A DNA stretch of 64,000 nt from Nesterenkonia sp. F (GTDB taxonomy: Bacteria > Actinomycetota > Actinomycetes > Actinomycetales > Micrococcaceae), in NCBI RefSeq assembly GCF_000220985.1, contig NZ_AFRW01000015.1, positions 20,747 through 84,746 on the forward strand, given 5' to 3'. The position numbers and the translations under genes were made by a program. Positions 27,515 through 37,112 of this stretch are shown one piece after another. The notes beneath the pieces are model-generated. The model had not been told where the DNA came from, searched no databases, and saw only the letters and a program-made list of their open reading frames with translations. Each line of letters begins with the position of its first letter. Positions within the stretch are counted from its first letter, which is position 1.

Positions 27515-28851
27515 CGGGGCTCCTCGTCCTGGGTGGTCTGATCGTCCTGGGGGTCCTGGATGGTCCGATCCTGATCATCCGGGCCGCCGCGCCGCTCACG
27601 GATCGTGCGGACCTCGGCGTCGAACTCGCCCGAGGCGACCATGACGCGCACGTCGTCGCCGGGGGAGAGGGCCGCGGCGTCGCGGACGATGCCCTCGCCG
27701 TCCTGGACGACGGCATAGCCGCGGTCCAGCGTGGACTGCGGCGACAGCGCGGTGACCCGGGCCCGGGCCTGGCCGATCCAGTCCTGGGCGCGGGCCGTCG
27801 CGGACTCCATCGACACCAGCGCCCGTCGGCGCAGCCCGGCGATCTCCTCGGCACGGCCGGCGACCATCGTCTCCGGGGCGGCGAGCACCGGGCGGGAGCG
27901 CAGCGCGGCCAGCCACTCGACCTCGCGGCCGATCATCCGCTCCACACCGGAGGACATCCGGGAGCGGGCCTGGGTGATCTGTTCACGCTCGACGGCCTCG
28001 TCGACCACCAGCAGCCGGGCCGAGCCGGTCGGGGTGGAGGCACGGACGTCGGCGACCTCGTCGAGCAGCGGCCGGTCGGCCTCGTGGCCGATGGCCGAGA
28101 CCACCGGAGTCGAGGCCTCGGAGACCGCGCGGATCAGCCGCTCGTCGGAGAAGGGCAGCACGACCTCCTCCAGGGCGCCGCCGCCGCGGGCGATGACGAT
28201 GACGTCGACGTCGTCGCGGGCGTCCAGCTCGGCCAGCGCCACGGAGACGTCGACCGGGGCCGCGGTCCCCTGGGTGGCGACCTCGCGGATCTCGAACTCC
28301 GCGGCGGCCCACCGGGCGCGGGTGTTGCGCAGGATGTCCTTCTTCGCGTCCGAGTCGCGGCCGGTGATCAGCCCGATGCGCCGGGGCAGCACCGGCAGCG
28401 GCTTCTTCCGCGCCGGGTCGAAGAGCCCCTCTGCGCCCAGCTGGCGCTTGAGCTGCTCGACGCGGGCGAGCAGGTCGCCCAGCCCCACCGGACGCATCTG
28501 GTGGGTGACCAGCGACAGCCGCCCGGTCTTCGCGTAGAGGTTGGGCTTCACCTGGGCGACCACGCGCGCACCGGGCTGGACGACGCCGTCGAGCCCGGAG
28601 GCGACGTTGCGCCAGGCCACCGCGTTGAAGGAGATCTCCTGCTCCAGATCCCGCAGGGTCATCCACGCGTTGCCGTTGCGCATGCTGAACTCGACGAGCT
28701 GGCCCTCCACCCAGGTGGGGGTGACCTTCTCGATGTGGGCCTTGAGCTTGCCGGAGAAGTGGCTCAGCGGCCACGGGGTGTCCGGCGAGGTCTCCTGGCT
28801 GGTCGCCGGCAGGGCGGCGGGCCCGGAGGACTGCTCCGCGGATCCGGTCAC
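27511..28851 (-). CDS. xseA: Exodeoxyribonuclease VII large subunit
   Basis: Catalytic subunit of exonuclease VII, which degrades single-stranded DNA in repair and recombination. 446 residues: N-terminal OB fold ([21 protein letters not shown]), catalytic core with [83 protein letters not shown], then a long coiled coil and the [12 protein letters not shown]-terminal motif. GTG start with GAGGAG upstream. The C-terminus is extended by an acidic, Asp/Gln-rich tail. Confidence 0.96.
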   Translation of the reverse strand: MTGSAEQSSGPAALPATSQETSPDTPWPLSHFSGKLKAHIEKVTPTWVEGQLVEFSMRNGNAWMTLRDLEQEISFNAVAWRNVASGLDGVVQPGARVVAQVKPNLYAKTGRLSLVTHQMRPVGLGDLLARVEQLKRQLGAEGLFDPARKKPLPVLPRRIGLITGRDSDAKKDILRNTRARWAAAEFEIREVATQGTAAPVDVSVALAELDARDDVDVIVIARGGGALEEVVLPFSDERLIRAVSEASTPVVSAIGHEADRPLLDEVADVRASTPTGSARLLVVDEAVEREQITQARSRMSSGVERMIGREVEWLAALRSRPVLAAPETMVAGRAEEIAGLRRRALVSMESATARAQDWIGQARARVTALSPQSTLDRGYAVVQDGEGIVRDAAALSPGDDVRVMVASGEFDAEVRTIRERRGGPDDQDRTIQDPQDDQTTQDEEPR

Positions 28852-29063
28852 GTGCGTCTCCTCGCGGTCGTCGGGCGGGTCGAGCTGGTCAGGTCGTCCG
28901 GTCGGGGCTGGCAGTCCGGCCGCCGGCCAGGATGGGGCAGTACCCTGGGCTTCCGGCGAGGGGCCGGCCCGTCGTGCGCCACTCTACCGAGCCGCGGCGT
29001 CACGGTCCGCCTCGTCGTCCCCGTTGTGGAGAACATCTCACCGCCCACGTCAGGAGCTCGTCG

Positions 29064-30020
29064 ATGCGTCACGTCCTCAGCGCGATCTGTCTGGTGCTGG
29101 CCGGGCTGCTCGCCGCGGCCTCGACCGCCGGCCAGCAGGTCGACCAGCTGCTGCGCGAGCCGGAGCCGATCCGTGAGATCGCCGGGCAGCTGCCCGCCGA
29201 CGAGGCCTTCGCCGACGCGGTCTCCGAGCGCATCGCCGACGACGCCGCCGAGCAGCTGCCGGCCGGCATCTCCGGCCTGGTCGGGTCCGGTCTGGAGAAC
29301 CTGGTCTCCTCGGCGGTGTCGGATCTGCTGGAGGACGAGGACGCCCGTGCGGCCTGGGAGGAGTCGCTGCAGAGCACACGGGCCGACTATGCCGATCAGC
29401 TGGAGGCGATCTTCCACGACGGGGCCGCCGGCGAGGCCGGGGAGCTGGCGGTGTCGCTGGACCTCACCCCGGTGGCCCAGGTGCTGGTCGGTCGGATCCC
29501 GATGGTCGGCGAGGAGACCGCCGAGCAGCTCGCCCCGGAGATCGTCGTCGACGTCGATCCGGTCTCGGACTCCGGCGCCGACGCCTACGGAGTCGCCACG
29601 CTCGCCCAGGCCTCCTCCCACTGGTCCGTCGCCGCGATCGCCGCGGGCGTGCTGGCGGTGCTGGGCCTGCTGGCCGGCCGTGGCCGCGGCCGCTGGATGA
29701 ACCTCGCCCTCGGCGGGCTGGCGGCGGCGGGCGTGGGGCTGGTCGTCGCGCTGGGCCCGGCGTCGCCGGATCCGCCGGCGACGGCGGGGGCGAGCCCGGC
29801 CTCGGCGGCGGTGGTCGAGCATGTCGCCGACGAGTTCGCCGCCTGGGCCCAGCCGACCTGGTGGCTGTTCCTCGCCGGGGCCGGCGTGGTCGTCGTCGGC
29901 GGCCTCGTCGGACTGCTCGCCGCCCGCGGACAGCGCGGCGTCGACGGCGATCGGTCGGGGCCGCGCGGAGAGGGCCCGGCGGTCCATCATCCTGATCACA
30001 GCGCCGTCTCCCAGGTCTGA
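29064..30020 (+). CDS. Membrane protein of unknown function
   Basis: 318 residues: an N-terminal hydrophobic segment (MRHVLSAICLVLAGLLAAA, signal anchor), a long extracytoplasmic acidic helical region rich in Ala/Glu/Asp (about 25-185), then hydrophobic segments around 191-208, 214-230 and 270-292, and a short hydrophilic end. The architecture recalls actinobacterial two-domain membrane proteins of no known role; no motif is recognised. The ATG at 29064 has AGGAG 7 nt upstream. It is divergent from xseA, 31 bp before ispH. Confidence 0.7.
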   Translation: MRHVLSAICLVLAGLLAAASTAGQQVDQLLREPEPIREIAGQLPADEAFADAVSERIADDAAEQLPAGISGLVGSGLENLVSSAVSDLLEDEDARAAWEESLQSTRADYADQLEAIFHDGAAGEAGELAVSLDLTPVAQVLVGRIPMVGEETAEQLAPEIVVDVDPVSDSGADAYGVATLAQASSHWSVAAIAAGVLAVLGLLAGRGRGRWMNLALGGLAAAGVGLVVALGPASPDPPATAGASPASAAVVEHVADEFAAWAQPTWWLFLAGAGVVVVGGLVGLLAARGQRGVDGDRSGPRGEGPAVHHPDHSAVSQV

Positions 30021-30039
30021 TCGCCTTGTCCTCGGCCGG

Positions 30040-30045
30040 TAGACT
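30040..30045 (+). promoter_or_regulatory. Leaderless -10 box (TAGACT) for ispH
   Basis: TAGACT ends 6 nt before the ispH ATG; no Shine-Dalgarno is present. Confidence 0.65.
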
Positions 30046-30051
30046 GGGGCC

Positions 30052-31155
30052 ATGACTACCAGCACGACTACGGAGGCTCCCGCTCACGGCCAGCACATCT
30101 CGGTGCCGACGCCGATGGTTCCGCGTCGGCGACGTTCGCCGGAGGACGTCGCCGCCGCCTCGACCTTCGAGGGCGAGCGGCGAGTGCTGCTGGCGGCCCC
30201 GCGCGGGTACTGCGCCGGCGTCGACCGCGCCGTCGTCGCGGTGGAGAAGGCCCTGGAGCGCTACGGGCCGCCGGTCTACGTGCGCAAGGAGATCGTGCAC
30301 AACCGCCACGTGGTCGACACGCTCACCGAGAAGGGCGTGATCTTCGTCGAGGAGGCCGACGAGGTGCCCGAGGGGGCGCTGCTGGTCTTCTCCGCCCACG
30401 GGGTCTCGCCGCAGGTGAAGCAGACCGCCGCGGATCGGAACCTGCAGACCATCGACGCGACCTGCCCGCTGGTCACCAAGGTCCACCGCGAGGCGGTGCG
30501 CTTCGCCAAGGACGAGCGTGAGATCCTGCTCATCGGCCATGACGGCCACGAGGAGGTCGAGGGCACCTACGGCGAGGCGCCCGAGGCGACGACGGTGGTG
30601 AACAACCCCGAGGAGGCCCGCACCGTCGAGGTGCAGAACCCGGACCAGCTGGTCTGGCTCTCGCAGACCACGCTCTCGGTGGACGAGACCATGGAGATCG
30701 TCCAGATCCTGCGCGAACGCTTCCCGAACCTGCAGGATCCGCCCAGCGATGACATCTGCTATGCGACCAGCAACCGGCAGGCGGCGATCAAGAAGATCTC
30801 GCCGGAGTCCGACCTGGTCATCGTGGTCGGCTCGGCGAACTCGTCGAACTCGGTGCGGCTGAAGGAGGTCGCCCTGGAGCACGGCGCGGCGCGCGCCGAG
30901 CGGGTAGACTTCGCCAACCAGATCGACGAGTCGTGGTTCGAGGACGCCCGCACCATCGGCGTGACCTCCGGGGCTTCAGTGCCCGAGGTGCTCGTCGACG
31001 AGGTCCTGCGGCTGCTGGCCGACTACGGCTACGGCGAGGCCGCGGAGGTCGTCACCGCCGAGGAGGACATCGTGTTCTCCCTGCCCAAGGAGATCCGCAA
31101 GGCATTGCAGGACGCCGGGCACGAGGACACCGGCCGCGGGGGCCGGACGCGCTGA
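30052..31155 (+). CDS. ispH: 4-hydroxy-3-methylbut-2-enyl diphosphate reductase
   Basis: Last enzyme of the MEP isoprenoid pathway: reduces HMBPP to IPP and DMAPP with a [4Fe-4S] cluster. 367 residues. The three cluster cysteines are seen in [23 protein letters not shown] and [13 protein letters not shown]. Substrate residues lie in [35 protein letters not shown] and [12 protein letters not shown]. About 40 extra N-terminal residues precede the core. It is downstream of an unrelated membrane protein but has its own leaderless promoter. Confidence 0.97.
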   Translation: MTTSTTTEAPAHGQHISVPTPMVPRRRRSPEDVAAASTFEGERRVLLAAPRGYCAGVDRAVVAVEKALERYGPPVYVRKEIVHNRHVVDTLTEKGVIFVEEADEVPEGALLVFSAHGVSPQVKQTAADRNLQTIDATCPLVTKVHREAVRFAKDEREILLIGHDGHEEVEGTYGEAPEATTVVNNPEEARTVEVQNPDQLVWLSQTTLSVDETMEIVQILRERFPNLQDPPSDDICYATSNRQAAIKKISPESDLVIVVGSANSSNSVRLKEVALEHGAARAERVDFANQIDESWFEDARTIGVTSGASVPEVLVDEVLRLLADYGYGEAAEVVTAEEDIVFSLPKEIRKALQDAGHEDTGRGGRTR

Positions 31156-31194
31156 GCCGGGGCCGCAGCGCCACGCGTTGCCCCCCAGACTCCG

Positions 31195-31398
31195 ATGGGC
31201 CCCTATGCCGACGAGACCCACTCCTGGACCGATGCGATGGCCCTGACCCCTGACGAGACCGACCGCACCCCGTTGCTCTACACCGGCGGCACGGCCCGGG
31301 GCAGCGTGGCGATCGCCGTGCCGGACGACGGCGACGGCATGGTCCGCACCCGGGGTGGACTGTTCAGCACCACCGAGGTCTTCTTCGATGTACGGTGA
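31195..31398 (+). CDS. Small hypothetical protein
   Basis: A 67-residue frame (MGPYADETHSWTDAMALTPD...) with strongly GC-biased third positions, as in neighbouring genes, and a C-terminal GGLFSTTEVFFDVR that looks like beta strands. No ribosome-binding site or -10 box is evident, and I recognise no family. It may be a short real gene or chance coding-like DNA between ispH and the TauE-type gene. Confidence 0.35.
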   Translation: MGPYADETHSWTDAMALTPDETDRTPLLYTGGTARGSVAIAVPDDGDGMVRTRGGLFSTTEVFFDVR

Positions 31399-31489
31399 CT
31401 GCAGCACGGCGGGAGCGGAGCCGAGCGTGAGGTGACGGTGAGTCCGACGCGCGTGTCGTCTCCGGCGTCGTCCGCCCGGCGCGAGCTCA

Positions 31490-31495
31490 TAGGCT
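31490..31495 (+). promoter_or_regulatory. Leaderless -10 box (TAGGCT) for TauE-type gene
   Basis: TAGGCT ends 7 nt before the ATG at 31503; no Shine-Dalgarno. Confidence 0.6.
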
Positions 31496-31502
31496 GTGGT
31501 TC

Positions 31503-32267
31503 ATGACGACTCTGACTCTGGTGCTCGCGATCGTCGCCGCGGTGCTGTTGGGCACGGTGCTGCAGCGGGTCTCGGGCACCGGGGTCGGCCTGGTGGTCTC
31601 GCCGGTGCTGTCGATCCTGCTGGGTCCGGCGCTCGGGGTGCTGATCACCAACATGACCACTGTGGTCTCCGGGGCGTTGATCATGGCCGCGGTCTGGTCG
31701 CGGATCAGCTGGCGGCGCTTCGCGGTGATCCTTCCGGCTGCAGTGGTCGGCGCAGTCCCGGCTGCCTGGATGGTCGGCGCCGTCGATGCCGGGTGGCTGT
31801 CCATTCTGGTCGGGGTGATCGTGGTCTGCGCGCTGCTCGTCGCCGTCTCGCTGCCGCGGCTGCCCGAATGGTCCTCGACGAGCTCGCGGCTGACCGCCGG
31901 GCTGCTCGGAGGATTCTTCAACACCGCCTGCGGAGTCGCCGCCCCGGTGATGGTCATCCACGCGAAGCTCTCGCGCTGGGAGCAGGGCAGCTTCTCCGCC
32001 ACGCTGCAGCCGATCTTCCTCTCCATGGGCCTGACCTCGGTCGTCGTCAAGCTGATGATGGGATCGGTGCCTCTCGACGACGCCGTCGGCGTCGCACCGG
32101 CGCTGCTGGCTTCGGCGACGGTGGTCACCGTGCTGGCCGGCGTGCTGATCGGCGGGCGCGCGGCCCAGGCGGTCACGCCGACGACGGCGCGGCGGGTCGC
32201 GGTCACGCTGGCCGGCCTCGGCGGGGTCGGCGCGATCCTGCGCGGCGTGCTGGATCTGGCCGGGTGA
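31503..32267 (+). CDS. Sulfite exporter TauE/SafE family permease
   Basis: 254 residues with about eight hydrophobic helices in two similar halves, typical of TauE/SafE (DUF81) anion permeases. The first half has GTVLQRVSGTGVGLVVSPVLSILLG and the second GLLGGFFNTACGVAAPVM, the paired glycine-rich motifs of the family. Likely exports a sulfur compound or organic anion across the cytoplasmic membrane; the substrate is not deducible. Leaderless start. It ends 9 bp from the convergent rmuC. Confidence 0.9.
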   Translation: MTTLTLVLAIVAAVLLGTVLQRVSGTGVGLVVSPVLSILLGPALGVLITNMTTVVSGALIMAAVWSRISWRRFAVILPAAVVGAVPAAWMVGAVDAGWLSILVGVIVVCALLVAVSLPRLPEWSSTSSRLTAGLLGGFFNTACGVAAPVMVIHAKLSRWEQGSFSATLQPIFLSMGLTSVVVKLMMGSVPLDDAVGVAPALLASATVVTVLAGVLIGGRAAQAVTPTTARRVAVTLAGLGGVGAILRGVLDLAG

Positions 32268-32276
32268 TCGGGCGGA

Positions 32277-33557
32277 TCAGGAGCGTGGAGGGGTCGCCGC
32301 GCCGTCCGTCCCGGCGTCCTCTCCGGCGAGATCGGCGCCCTGGGCCAGCCGCGGGCCCAGGTCGTTGACGTCGTGGCCGACTTCGGCGACGGTCAGCGTC
32401 TCGCCCAGGTCCTCCAGGGCGGCGTCGTCTGCGTCGGCGCTGTCGGCGACCTGCAGCCGGCTGATCGCCTCGACCTTCGGCAGCACCTGCCGCTCGATGT
32501 TGCCGATCAGCCCGTTGTAGGCCTGCACCGCCTGGCGCAGCCGGTCGCCCGTCCTGCCCAGGTGGTCGCTCATCTTCTGCAGCCGCTTGTAGAGGTCGCG
32601 GGAGTGGTCGACGATCTCACGCATGTTCTGCGCCAGCCGCTCATGCCGCCAGGCCGTCTCCACCGCCTTGAGGCTGGCCAGCAGCGAGGCCGGCGAGACC
32701 AGCGAGACCCCGCGGGAGAGCGCGTGGTCGAGCAGCTCCGGATCGGCCTCCAGAGCCGAGGAGAGCAGCGACTCGGCCGGCACGAAGCAGAAGATCACAT
32801 CGGGGGAGCGGTCGACGGTCGCGGCGTAGTCCTTCGACGCCAGCACCCCGACATGCTGCTTCAGCGCCTTGGCCTGGCCGGCGGCGTCGGTCAGGCTCAG
32901 CGGCGCCTTGGCATCGATGATCAGCTGACGCTCGCCCGGCAGGTGCACCACCATGTCCGGGCGCAATGCGGCGCCGTCGCCGTCGGTGCCGCTGTGCTGC
33001 TCGACGAAGTCGACGTGCGGCAGCATGCCCGCGGCCTCGACGATGCGGCGCAGCTGCACCTCGCCCCAGTAGCCGCGTGCGGAGGTGGAGTGCAGGCTGC
33101 CGAGCAGCGCCTGGGTGGAGTCGTAGAGGCGCTGGTCGTTCTTCGCCGCCTCGCTCAGCTGGGCCTTCAGCTGCGAATGCTGGGCGGTGCGCTCCTTCTC
33201 CAGCGTCTGGACCTGCCGGTGCATCTCCGTCACCCCCTGGCGGACCGGCTGGAGCATCTCCACCAGCGATTCGCGCTCGCGGGCGGCGTCGGCGTCCTCG
33301 GCCCGCTGCTGCTCGACTGCCTCCAGCCGGGAGCGCAGCGAGGCCGCCTGCACCTCGGCGGCGTGGAGCTGCTCGCGGAGGCGCTCACCGGAGGAGCGGG
33401 CTTCGTCGCGCTCGGCGCGGGCCTCGTCCCGCTCGCCGCGCAGCATCTCGGCCTCCTGGGAGGAGTCGGCGGCGTCGGGCCTGCTGAGCAGGCGGGCGCC
33501 GACGGCGCCGGCGAGCAGACCGATCACGAGTCCCAGCAGCAGCATCGTCCACATCAT
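32277..33557 (-). CDS. rmuC: DNA recombination protein RmuC
   Basis: RmuC limits rearrangement at inverted repeats and contains a predicted nuclease-like fold. 426 residues: N-terminal membrane anchor (MLLLGLVIGLLAGAVGARLL), a long coiled coil of Arg/Glu/Ala (about 30-150), then the conserved core SARGYWGEVQLRRIVEAAGML, LRPDMVVHLPGERQLIIDAKAPL, DVIFCFVPAESLLSSAL and SPASLLASLKAVETAWR. The start could be ATG 33557 or the adjacent ATG 33554, both just after GGAGG. The frame is open far upstream but that part is not protein-like. Confidence 0.94.
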   Translation of the reverse strand: MMWTMLLLGLVIGLLAGAVGARLLSRPDAADSSQEAEMLRGERDEARAERDEARSSGERLREQLHAAEVQAASLRSRLEAVEQQRAEDADAARERESLVEMLQPVRQGVTEMHRQVQTLEKERTAQHSQLKAQLSEAAKNDQRLYDSTQALLGSLHSTSARGYWGEVQLRRIVEAAGMLPHVDFVEQHSGTDGDGAALRPDMVVHLPGERQLIIDAKAPLSLTDAAGQAKALKQHVGVLASKDYAATVDRSPDVIFCFVPAESLLSSALEADPELLDHALSRGVSLVSPASLLASLKAVETAWRHERLAQNMREIVDHSRDLYKRLQKMSDHLGRTGDRLRQAVQAYNGLIGNIERQVLPKVEAISRLQVADSADADDAALEDLGETLTVAEVGHDVNDLGPRLAQGADLAGEDAGTDGAATPPRS

Positions 33558-33680
33558 GCCTCCAGCATCCCACCTGCCGCCGACACGGCCGGGGGCCACG
33601 GACGCGACGTGCACCGCCGGCCGAGTCGTGGAATCCTGGAACGCCTCGGCCATCTGTGAGGACACTGGAGGAGGACACCG

Positions 33681-34526
33681 ATGACCAGCAGTCGTCCGTC
33701 CGTGGAAGTGCCGTCGGATCCGTCGTCGACGAGCACGTCGACGGCGCCTGTCAGTCGTGAAGGCCTGGGTGCTCTGGTGGTCGCGCTGGCGGTGCTCTGG
33801 CAGGGGATCGGCACCGGCGTGGTCGGCCACGTCGTTGCTCCGGAGCACTCGGTGCTCACCACGGCGACGGCCTTCCTGGTCGCCGCCGTCGTCGGGGTCG
33901 CCGGCTGGCAGCTCGACGGCCTCCGCCGCGGGAATCGGCCGCGGCCGGGACCGCTGCTGGTCACGTGGCGGTCCGTCCGGCATCGTGCCGCGGCCTGGAT
34001 CCATCCGCTGCTGGTGCTCGTCCTCGCCGGGGTCACGGCGACGCTGATCCTCGCCGAGGCCTCGCGCTCCGGCGTCGACGCCGGTCGGCTGCTGCTGGGC
34101 ACGCTGCTCTGGCTGGCCGCCGGCGTCTGCGCCGTCGGCGTGCTGCTGGTCTCGAAATCCATGGCCTCCCGGGGAATCGAAGCCTGGGAGATCAGCGCGG
34201 TGCGCTTCCACATCGTCTGGACGGCAGGCCTGGCGCTGACGGTGCCCGGCGCCGTCGACGCCGGGCTGTCCGCCGGCGAGCTGACCGGCATCGTGCTGGT
34301 GGGCGCGGCGGCGATCGCCGGGCCGATCCTGCTGCTGCAGTGGGGCGTGACGCTGGCGAAGACGCTGCATGCCGCGCTGCTGCTGGCCTGCCTGCCGGCG
34401 GTGGTGCTGGCGGCCGACCTGGTCCTCGGCGCGCAGTTCCCGTCGCTCGTCGTCGCCGGCGTCGTCGGCATCGTGCTGGTCTCGGTCTGGTCCACCATCC
34501 GCGACCGCCGGCAGGCCGCCGGATGA
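33681..34526 (+). CDS. DMT/EamA-like multi-pass membrane protein
   Basis: 281 residues with a Ser/Thr/Pro-rich N-terminus and about eight to nine transmembrane helices. The second half (AGLALTVPGAVDAG, GIVLVGAAAIAGPILLLQWG, LHAALLLACLPAVVLAADLVLG, GVVGIVLVSVWS) resembles the C-terminal EamA unit of drug/metabolite transporters. The substrate is unknown. GAGGAGGACACC precedes the ATG. Confidence 0.65.
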   Translation: MTSSRPSVEVPSDPSSTSTSTAPVSREGLGALVVALAVLWQGIGTGVVGHVVAPEHSVLTTATAFLVAAVVGVAGWQLDGLRRGNRPRPGPLLVTWRSVRHRAAAWIHPLLVLVLAGVTATLILAEASRSGVDAGRLLLGTLLWLAAGVCAVGVLLVSKSMASRGIEAWEISAVRFHIVWTAGLALTVPGAVDAGLSAGELTGIVLVGAAAIAGPILLLQWGVTLAKTLHAALLLACLPAVVLAADLVLGAQFPSLVVAGVVGIVLVSVWSTIRDRRQAAG

Positions 34527-34622
34527 GGGCATAGAATCGAAGCCGGTCCGCAGGCCGTCGGGCCCCCTCCGATGCCGCGCCCCCCGTCGACTGTCCCGCC
34601 ACGACCTTCCAGGAGCGTCCCC

Positions 34623-35378
34623 ATGATCCGAGTCCTGCTCGTCCGCCACGGAGAGACCCCGTGGAACAAGGAACACCGGCTGCAGGGCCGGTCGGACATC
34701 TCGCTGGCGGACTCCGGCCGTGAGCAGGCGACGGTGACCGGCGGCTTCGTCCGCGCACAGAACCCGTGTCAGGGGCATGCCTCGGCCCTGGTGCGCACGC
34801 AGCAGACCTATGCGGCCTTCGGGCTGGAGCACCCGCCGCGCATCTGGGATGACCTGGTCGAGCAGGGTCTCGGCGAGTGGGAGGGCGCCTACGCGGCCGC
34901 CGTCCGCGACGCCGAGCCGGAGGAGTTCGCCGGCTGGCGCGCCGGGGCCTACACCCCGGCCGGCGGCGAGACCCAGCAGGAGCTCAGCGACCGGATGCTC
35001 GCGGCCTTCTGCGAGATCGCCCGGGCGACGGCGGAGAGCGAGCCCACGCCGTCGCCGGACTTGAGCTTCGACGTACGCACCACTGTGGCCGTCAGCCACG
35101 GAGCGGCGCTGCGCGTGCTGCTCGAGCGCCTGCGACTCATCGACCGGGCGCAGTCGATCCCGCTGACCCCGGCGGCGGTGACCGTCGTCGACGTGCCGCT
35201 GACCACCGGGCCGGTGTCCAGCTCGCTGCCGCACGGCGGCCTCGACGACGACGCCGCCCGCCAGGCCGAGCAGATCGCGGGACTGACCGACGACGAGATC
35301 ATCGGCCAGTCCCGACTGCGGGTGCTGAACCTGTCCCCGGAGTTGCTCAACCCGGCGGTGGACTCCGTCGCGGTCTGA
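34623..35378 (+). CDS. Histidine phosphatase family protein
   Basis: 251 residues of the phosphoglycerate-mutase/histidine-phosphatase superfamily. The phosphohistidine motif is LLVRHGETPWN near the start; other catalytic residues are in LVRTQQTY (Arg), EQGLGEWEG (Glu) and AVSHGAALRVLLE (second His). The substrate is unknown; relatives hydrolyse phosphosugars or act as general phosphatases. Start ATG 34623 with AGGAGCG upstream. A TAGAAT hexamer near 34530 may be its promoter. Confidence 0.88.
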   Translation: MIRVLLVRHGETPWNKEHRLQGRSDISLADSGREQATVTGGFVRAQNPCQGHASALVRTQQTYAAFGLEHPPRIWDDLVEQGLGEWEGAYAAAVRDAEPEEFAGWRAGAYTPAGGETQQELSDRMLAAFCEIARATAESEPTPSPDLSFDVRTTVAVSHGAALRVLLERLRLIDRAQSIPLTPAAVTVVDVPLTTGPVSSSLPHGGLDDDAARQAEQIAGLTDDEIIGQSRLRVLNLSPELLNPAVDSVAV

Positions 35379-35388
35379 GCCGAGGCGC

Positions 35389-36351
35389 TCAGTCGGAGAC
35401 GCGGTCGTCCGCCAGGGCGGGGACGACCATGACCGGGCTGTGCGCGTGATGCAGCACCCCGCGCGAGGTCGATCCCAGCAGCGTGCCGGCCACGGCGCCG
35501 CGGCCGCGGGTGCCGACGACGGTCAGCTGCGCCTCGCGCGAGTGATCCGTCAGCAGCGGGACCGAGCTGCCGATCTCGACCGAGGAGCGGATCGTCACCT
35601 CCGGGACGTGGCGTGCGAGCCAGGCGGCCTCGGCCTCCAGCGAAGTCTCCAGCTCCTGCCGCTGCGCCGCGAGGGCCTGCTCCTCGACGAGATTCGGGTA
35701 CCACTGGGCCAGTCCGTCGCGGGACGGGGCGGCCATGACCAGCTGCAGCTCGGCGCCGCGCTCCTCGGCGGCGTGGGCGGCGTGCAGGGCGGCGACCCGG
35801 CTCTCCGGCGAGCCGTCGACGCCCACCACCACCGGCCCCGCGTCGCCCGCCGCGTGCGAGGCCGCAGCCTCGTCCGCAGGGACGATGACCGTCGGCGCCT
35901 TCGCGTGGGACGGCAGCGCCGAGGCGACCGATCCCAGGACGAGCTCCAGGAAGCCGCCGCGGCCGCGGGCGCCGACGACGACCAGTTCGGCGGAGGCCGA
36001 GAGCTCGGCCAGCACTCCGGTGGAGTCTCCACGCTCGGCGCGATAGTCGACGCGCCCCGGGTGGCCGGCCAGGTGTTTCCGCGCGGCTTCGAGGACCGCC
36101 TCGACTTCGCGGCGGCGGACCTCTTCCTCGGGCTCCTCCGGCACGGCGGCCAGCGTCGTGTAGATCGGCGGCGAGGAACGATAGGCGGTGACGACGGTCA
36201 ATGGCGACTCCCGGCGCCGAGCGATCTCGGCGGCATGGTCGAGTGCGCGTCGGGAGTTCTCGGAACCGTCGAAGCCGACGACGACGCCGAGCGGTCGCTG
36301 AGCGGCGTCGAAGGCGATGGAGGAGTGAGCGGTGGTCGTCTCTCGTGACAT
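35389..36351 (-). CDS. Tandem-domain universal stress protein
   Basis: 320 residues made of two UspA domains. Domain 1 (about 25-160) starts GVVVGFDGSENSRRALDHA and has the ATP-binding loop VGARGRGGFLELVLGS; domain 2 (about 175-315) starts VVVGVDGSPESRVAALHA and has VGTRGRGAVAGTLLGSTS. Both loops fit the G-x2-G-x9-G(S/T) ATP-binding type. UspA proteins support survival under starvation, hypoxia or oxidative stress. The ATG has AGGAGG about 6 nt upstream. A 17-bp palindrome about 93 bp upstream may be an operator. Confidence 0.94.
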   Translation of the reverse strand: MSRETTTAHSSIAFDAAQRPLGVVVGFDGSENSRRALDHAAEIARRRESPLTVVTAYRSSPPIYTTLAAVPEEPEEEVRRREVEAVLEAARKHLAGHPGRVDYRAERGDSTGVLAELSASAELVVVGARGRGGFLELVLGSVASALPSHAKAPTVIVPADEAAASHAAGDAGPVVVGVDGSPESRVAALHAAHAAEERGAELQLVMAAPSRDGLAQWYPNLVEEQALAAQRQELETSLEAEAAWLARHVPEVTIRSSVEIGSSVPLLTDHSREAQLTVVGTRGRGAVAGTLLGSTSRGVLHHAHSPVMVVPALADDRVSD

Positions 36352-36443
36352 GGTGTTCCTCCTGTGTCGGAGTCCTGAGTGAGACGACGGCGGACCGCCC
36401 TCGATCCGGCGGACCGCCGTCGAGGGCGAGTCTACTCCCCGAT

Positions 36444-36460
36444 TTCTACACGCTGTAGAA
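36444..36460. promoter_or_regulatory. 17-bp palindrome upstream of the universal stress gene
   Basis: TTCTACA-CGC-TGTAGAA is a perfect 7-3-7 inverted repeat and unusually AT-rich for this DNA. It lies between the stop of the response regulator (36471) and the start of the Usp gene (36351). It suits a dimeric repressor or activator site; as a terminator the stem would be weak. Confidence 0.5.
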
Positions 36461-36470
36461 CTCTCGTCCG

Positions 36471-37112
36471 TCACAACCACCCGTGCTCGGCGGCGAGGCG
36501 GGCGGCGTCGTGTCGGTTCTGTGCATGGGTCTTGCCGATGATCGCCGAGAGGTGATTGCGCACCGTGCCGGGGGAGAGGTGGATCGTCTCGGCGATCGTC
36601 CGCACCGAGGCGCCGTCGGCCGCGGCGCGCAGCACCTGCTGCTCGCGCGCGGTGAGCGGGTTCTCGCCGCCGGCCAGCGAGGCGGCGGCCAGCTGCGGGT
36701 CGACGACGCGTTCGCCCGCGGCGACCCGGCGCACCGCCTGGGCGAGCTGCTCGGCGGGGGTGTCCTTGACGATGAATCCGGCCGCGCCTGCGTCCATGGC
36801 CCGGCGCAGGTAGCCCGGTCGGCCGAAGGTAGTCACGATCAGGCACCGGCAGTCGGGAGCCTCGCGGGTCAGCTGTCCGGCGACGGCGAGCCCGTCGGCG
36901 CCGGGCATCTCGATGTCGACCAGCGCGACATCGGGACGATGGGCCTGCACGGCGGCCAGCACCTCGTCGCCGCGGCCGACGGCGGCGACGACGGTCAGGT
37001 CCGGCTCCAGCTCGAGCAGCGCGGCGAGCCCGCCGCGGACCAGGTCCTGGTCGTCGGCCAGCAGCAGGCGGATCGGCGCGTCGGCGGTCGAGGGGGCCTT
37101 CGGCGAGCTCAT
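36471..37112 (-). CDS. NarL/LuxR-family response regulator
   Basis: 213 residues. Receiver domain (about 12-130) with acidic pocket ADDQD, phospho-acceptor Asp in PDVALVDIEMPGADG, Thr in LIVTTFGRPGYLR and Lys in GFIVKDTP; then a LuxR helix-turn-helix (LTAREQQVLRAAADGASVR, ETIHLSPGTVRNHLSAI). It partners the kinase encoded just upstream; the ATG overlaps the kinase stop (ATGA). With the ABC exporter genes next door it probably forms an envelope- or antibiotic-stress module. Confidence 0.96.
   Translation of the reverse strand: MSSPKAPSTADAPIRLLLADDQDLVRGGLAALLELEPDLTVVAAVGRGDEVLAAVQAHRPDVALVDIEMPGADGLAVAGQLTREAPDCRCLIVTTFGRPGYLRRAMDAGAAGFIVKDTPAEQLAQAVRRVAAGERVVDPQLAAASLAGGENPLTAREQQVLRAAADGASVRTIAETIHLSPGTVRNHLSAIIGKTHAQNRHDAARLAAEHGWL

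Noticed and set aside
32277..35234. A 985-codon reverse-strand frame extending rmuC
   Set aside because: The extension runs antisense to the DMT-like and histidine-phosphatase genes and is low-complexity; the RmuC membrane anchor starts at 33557.
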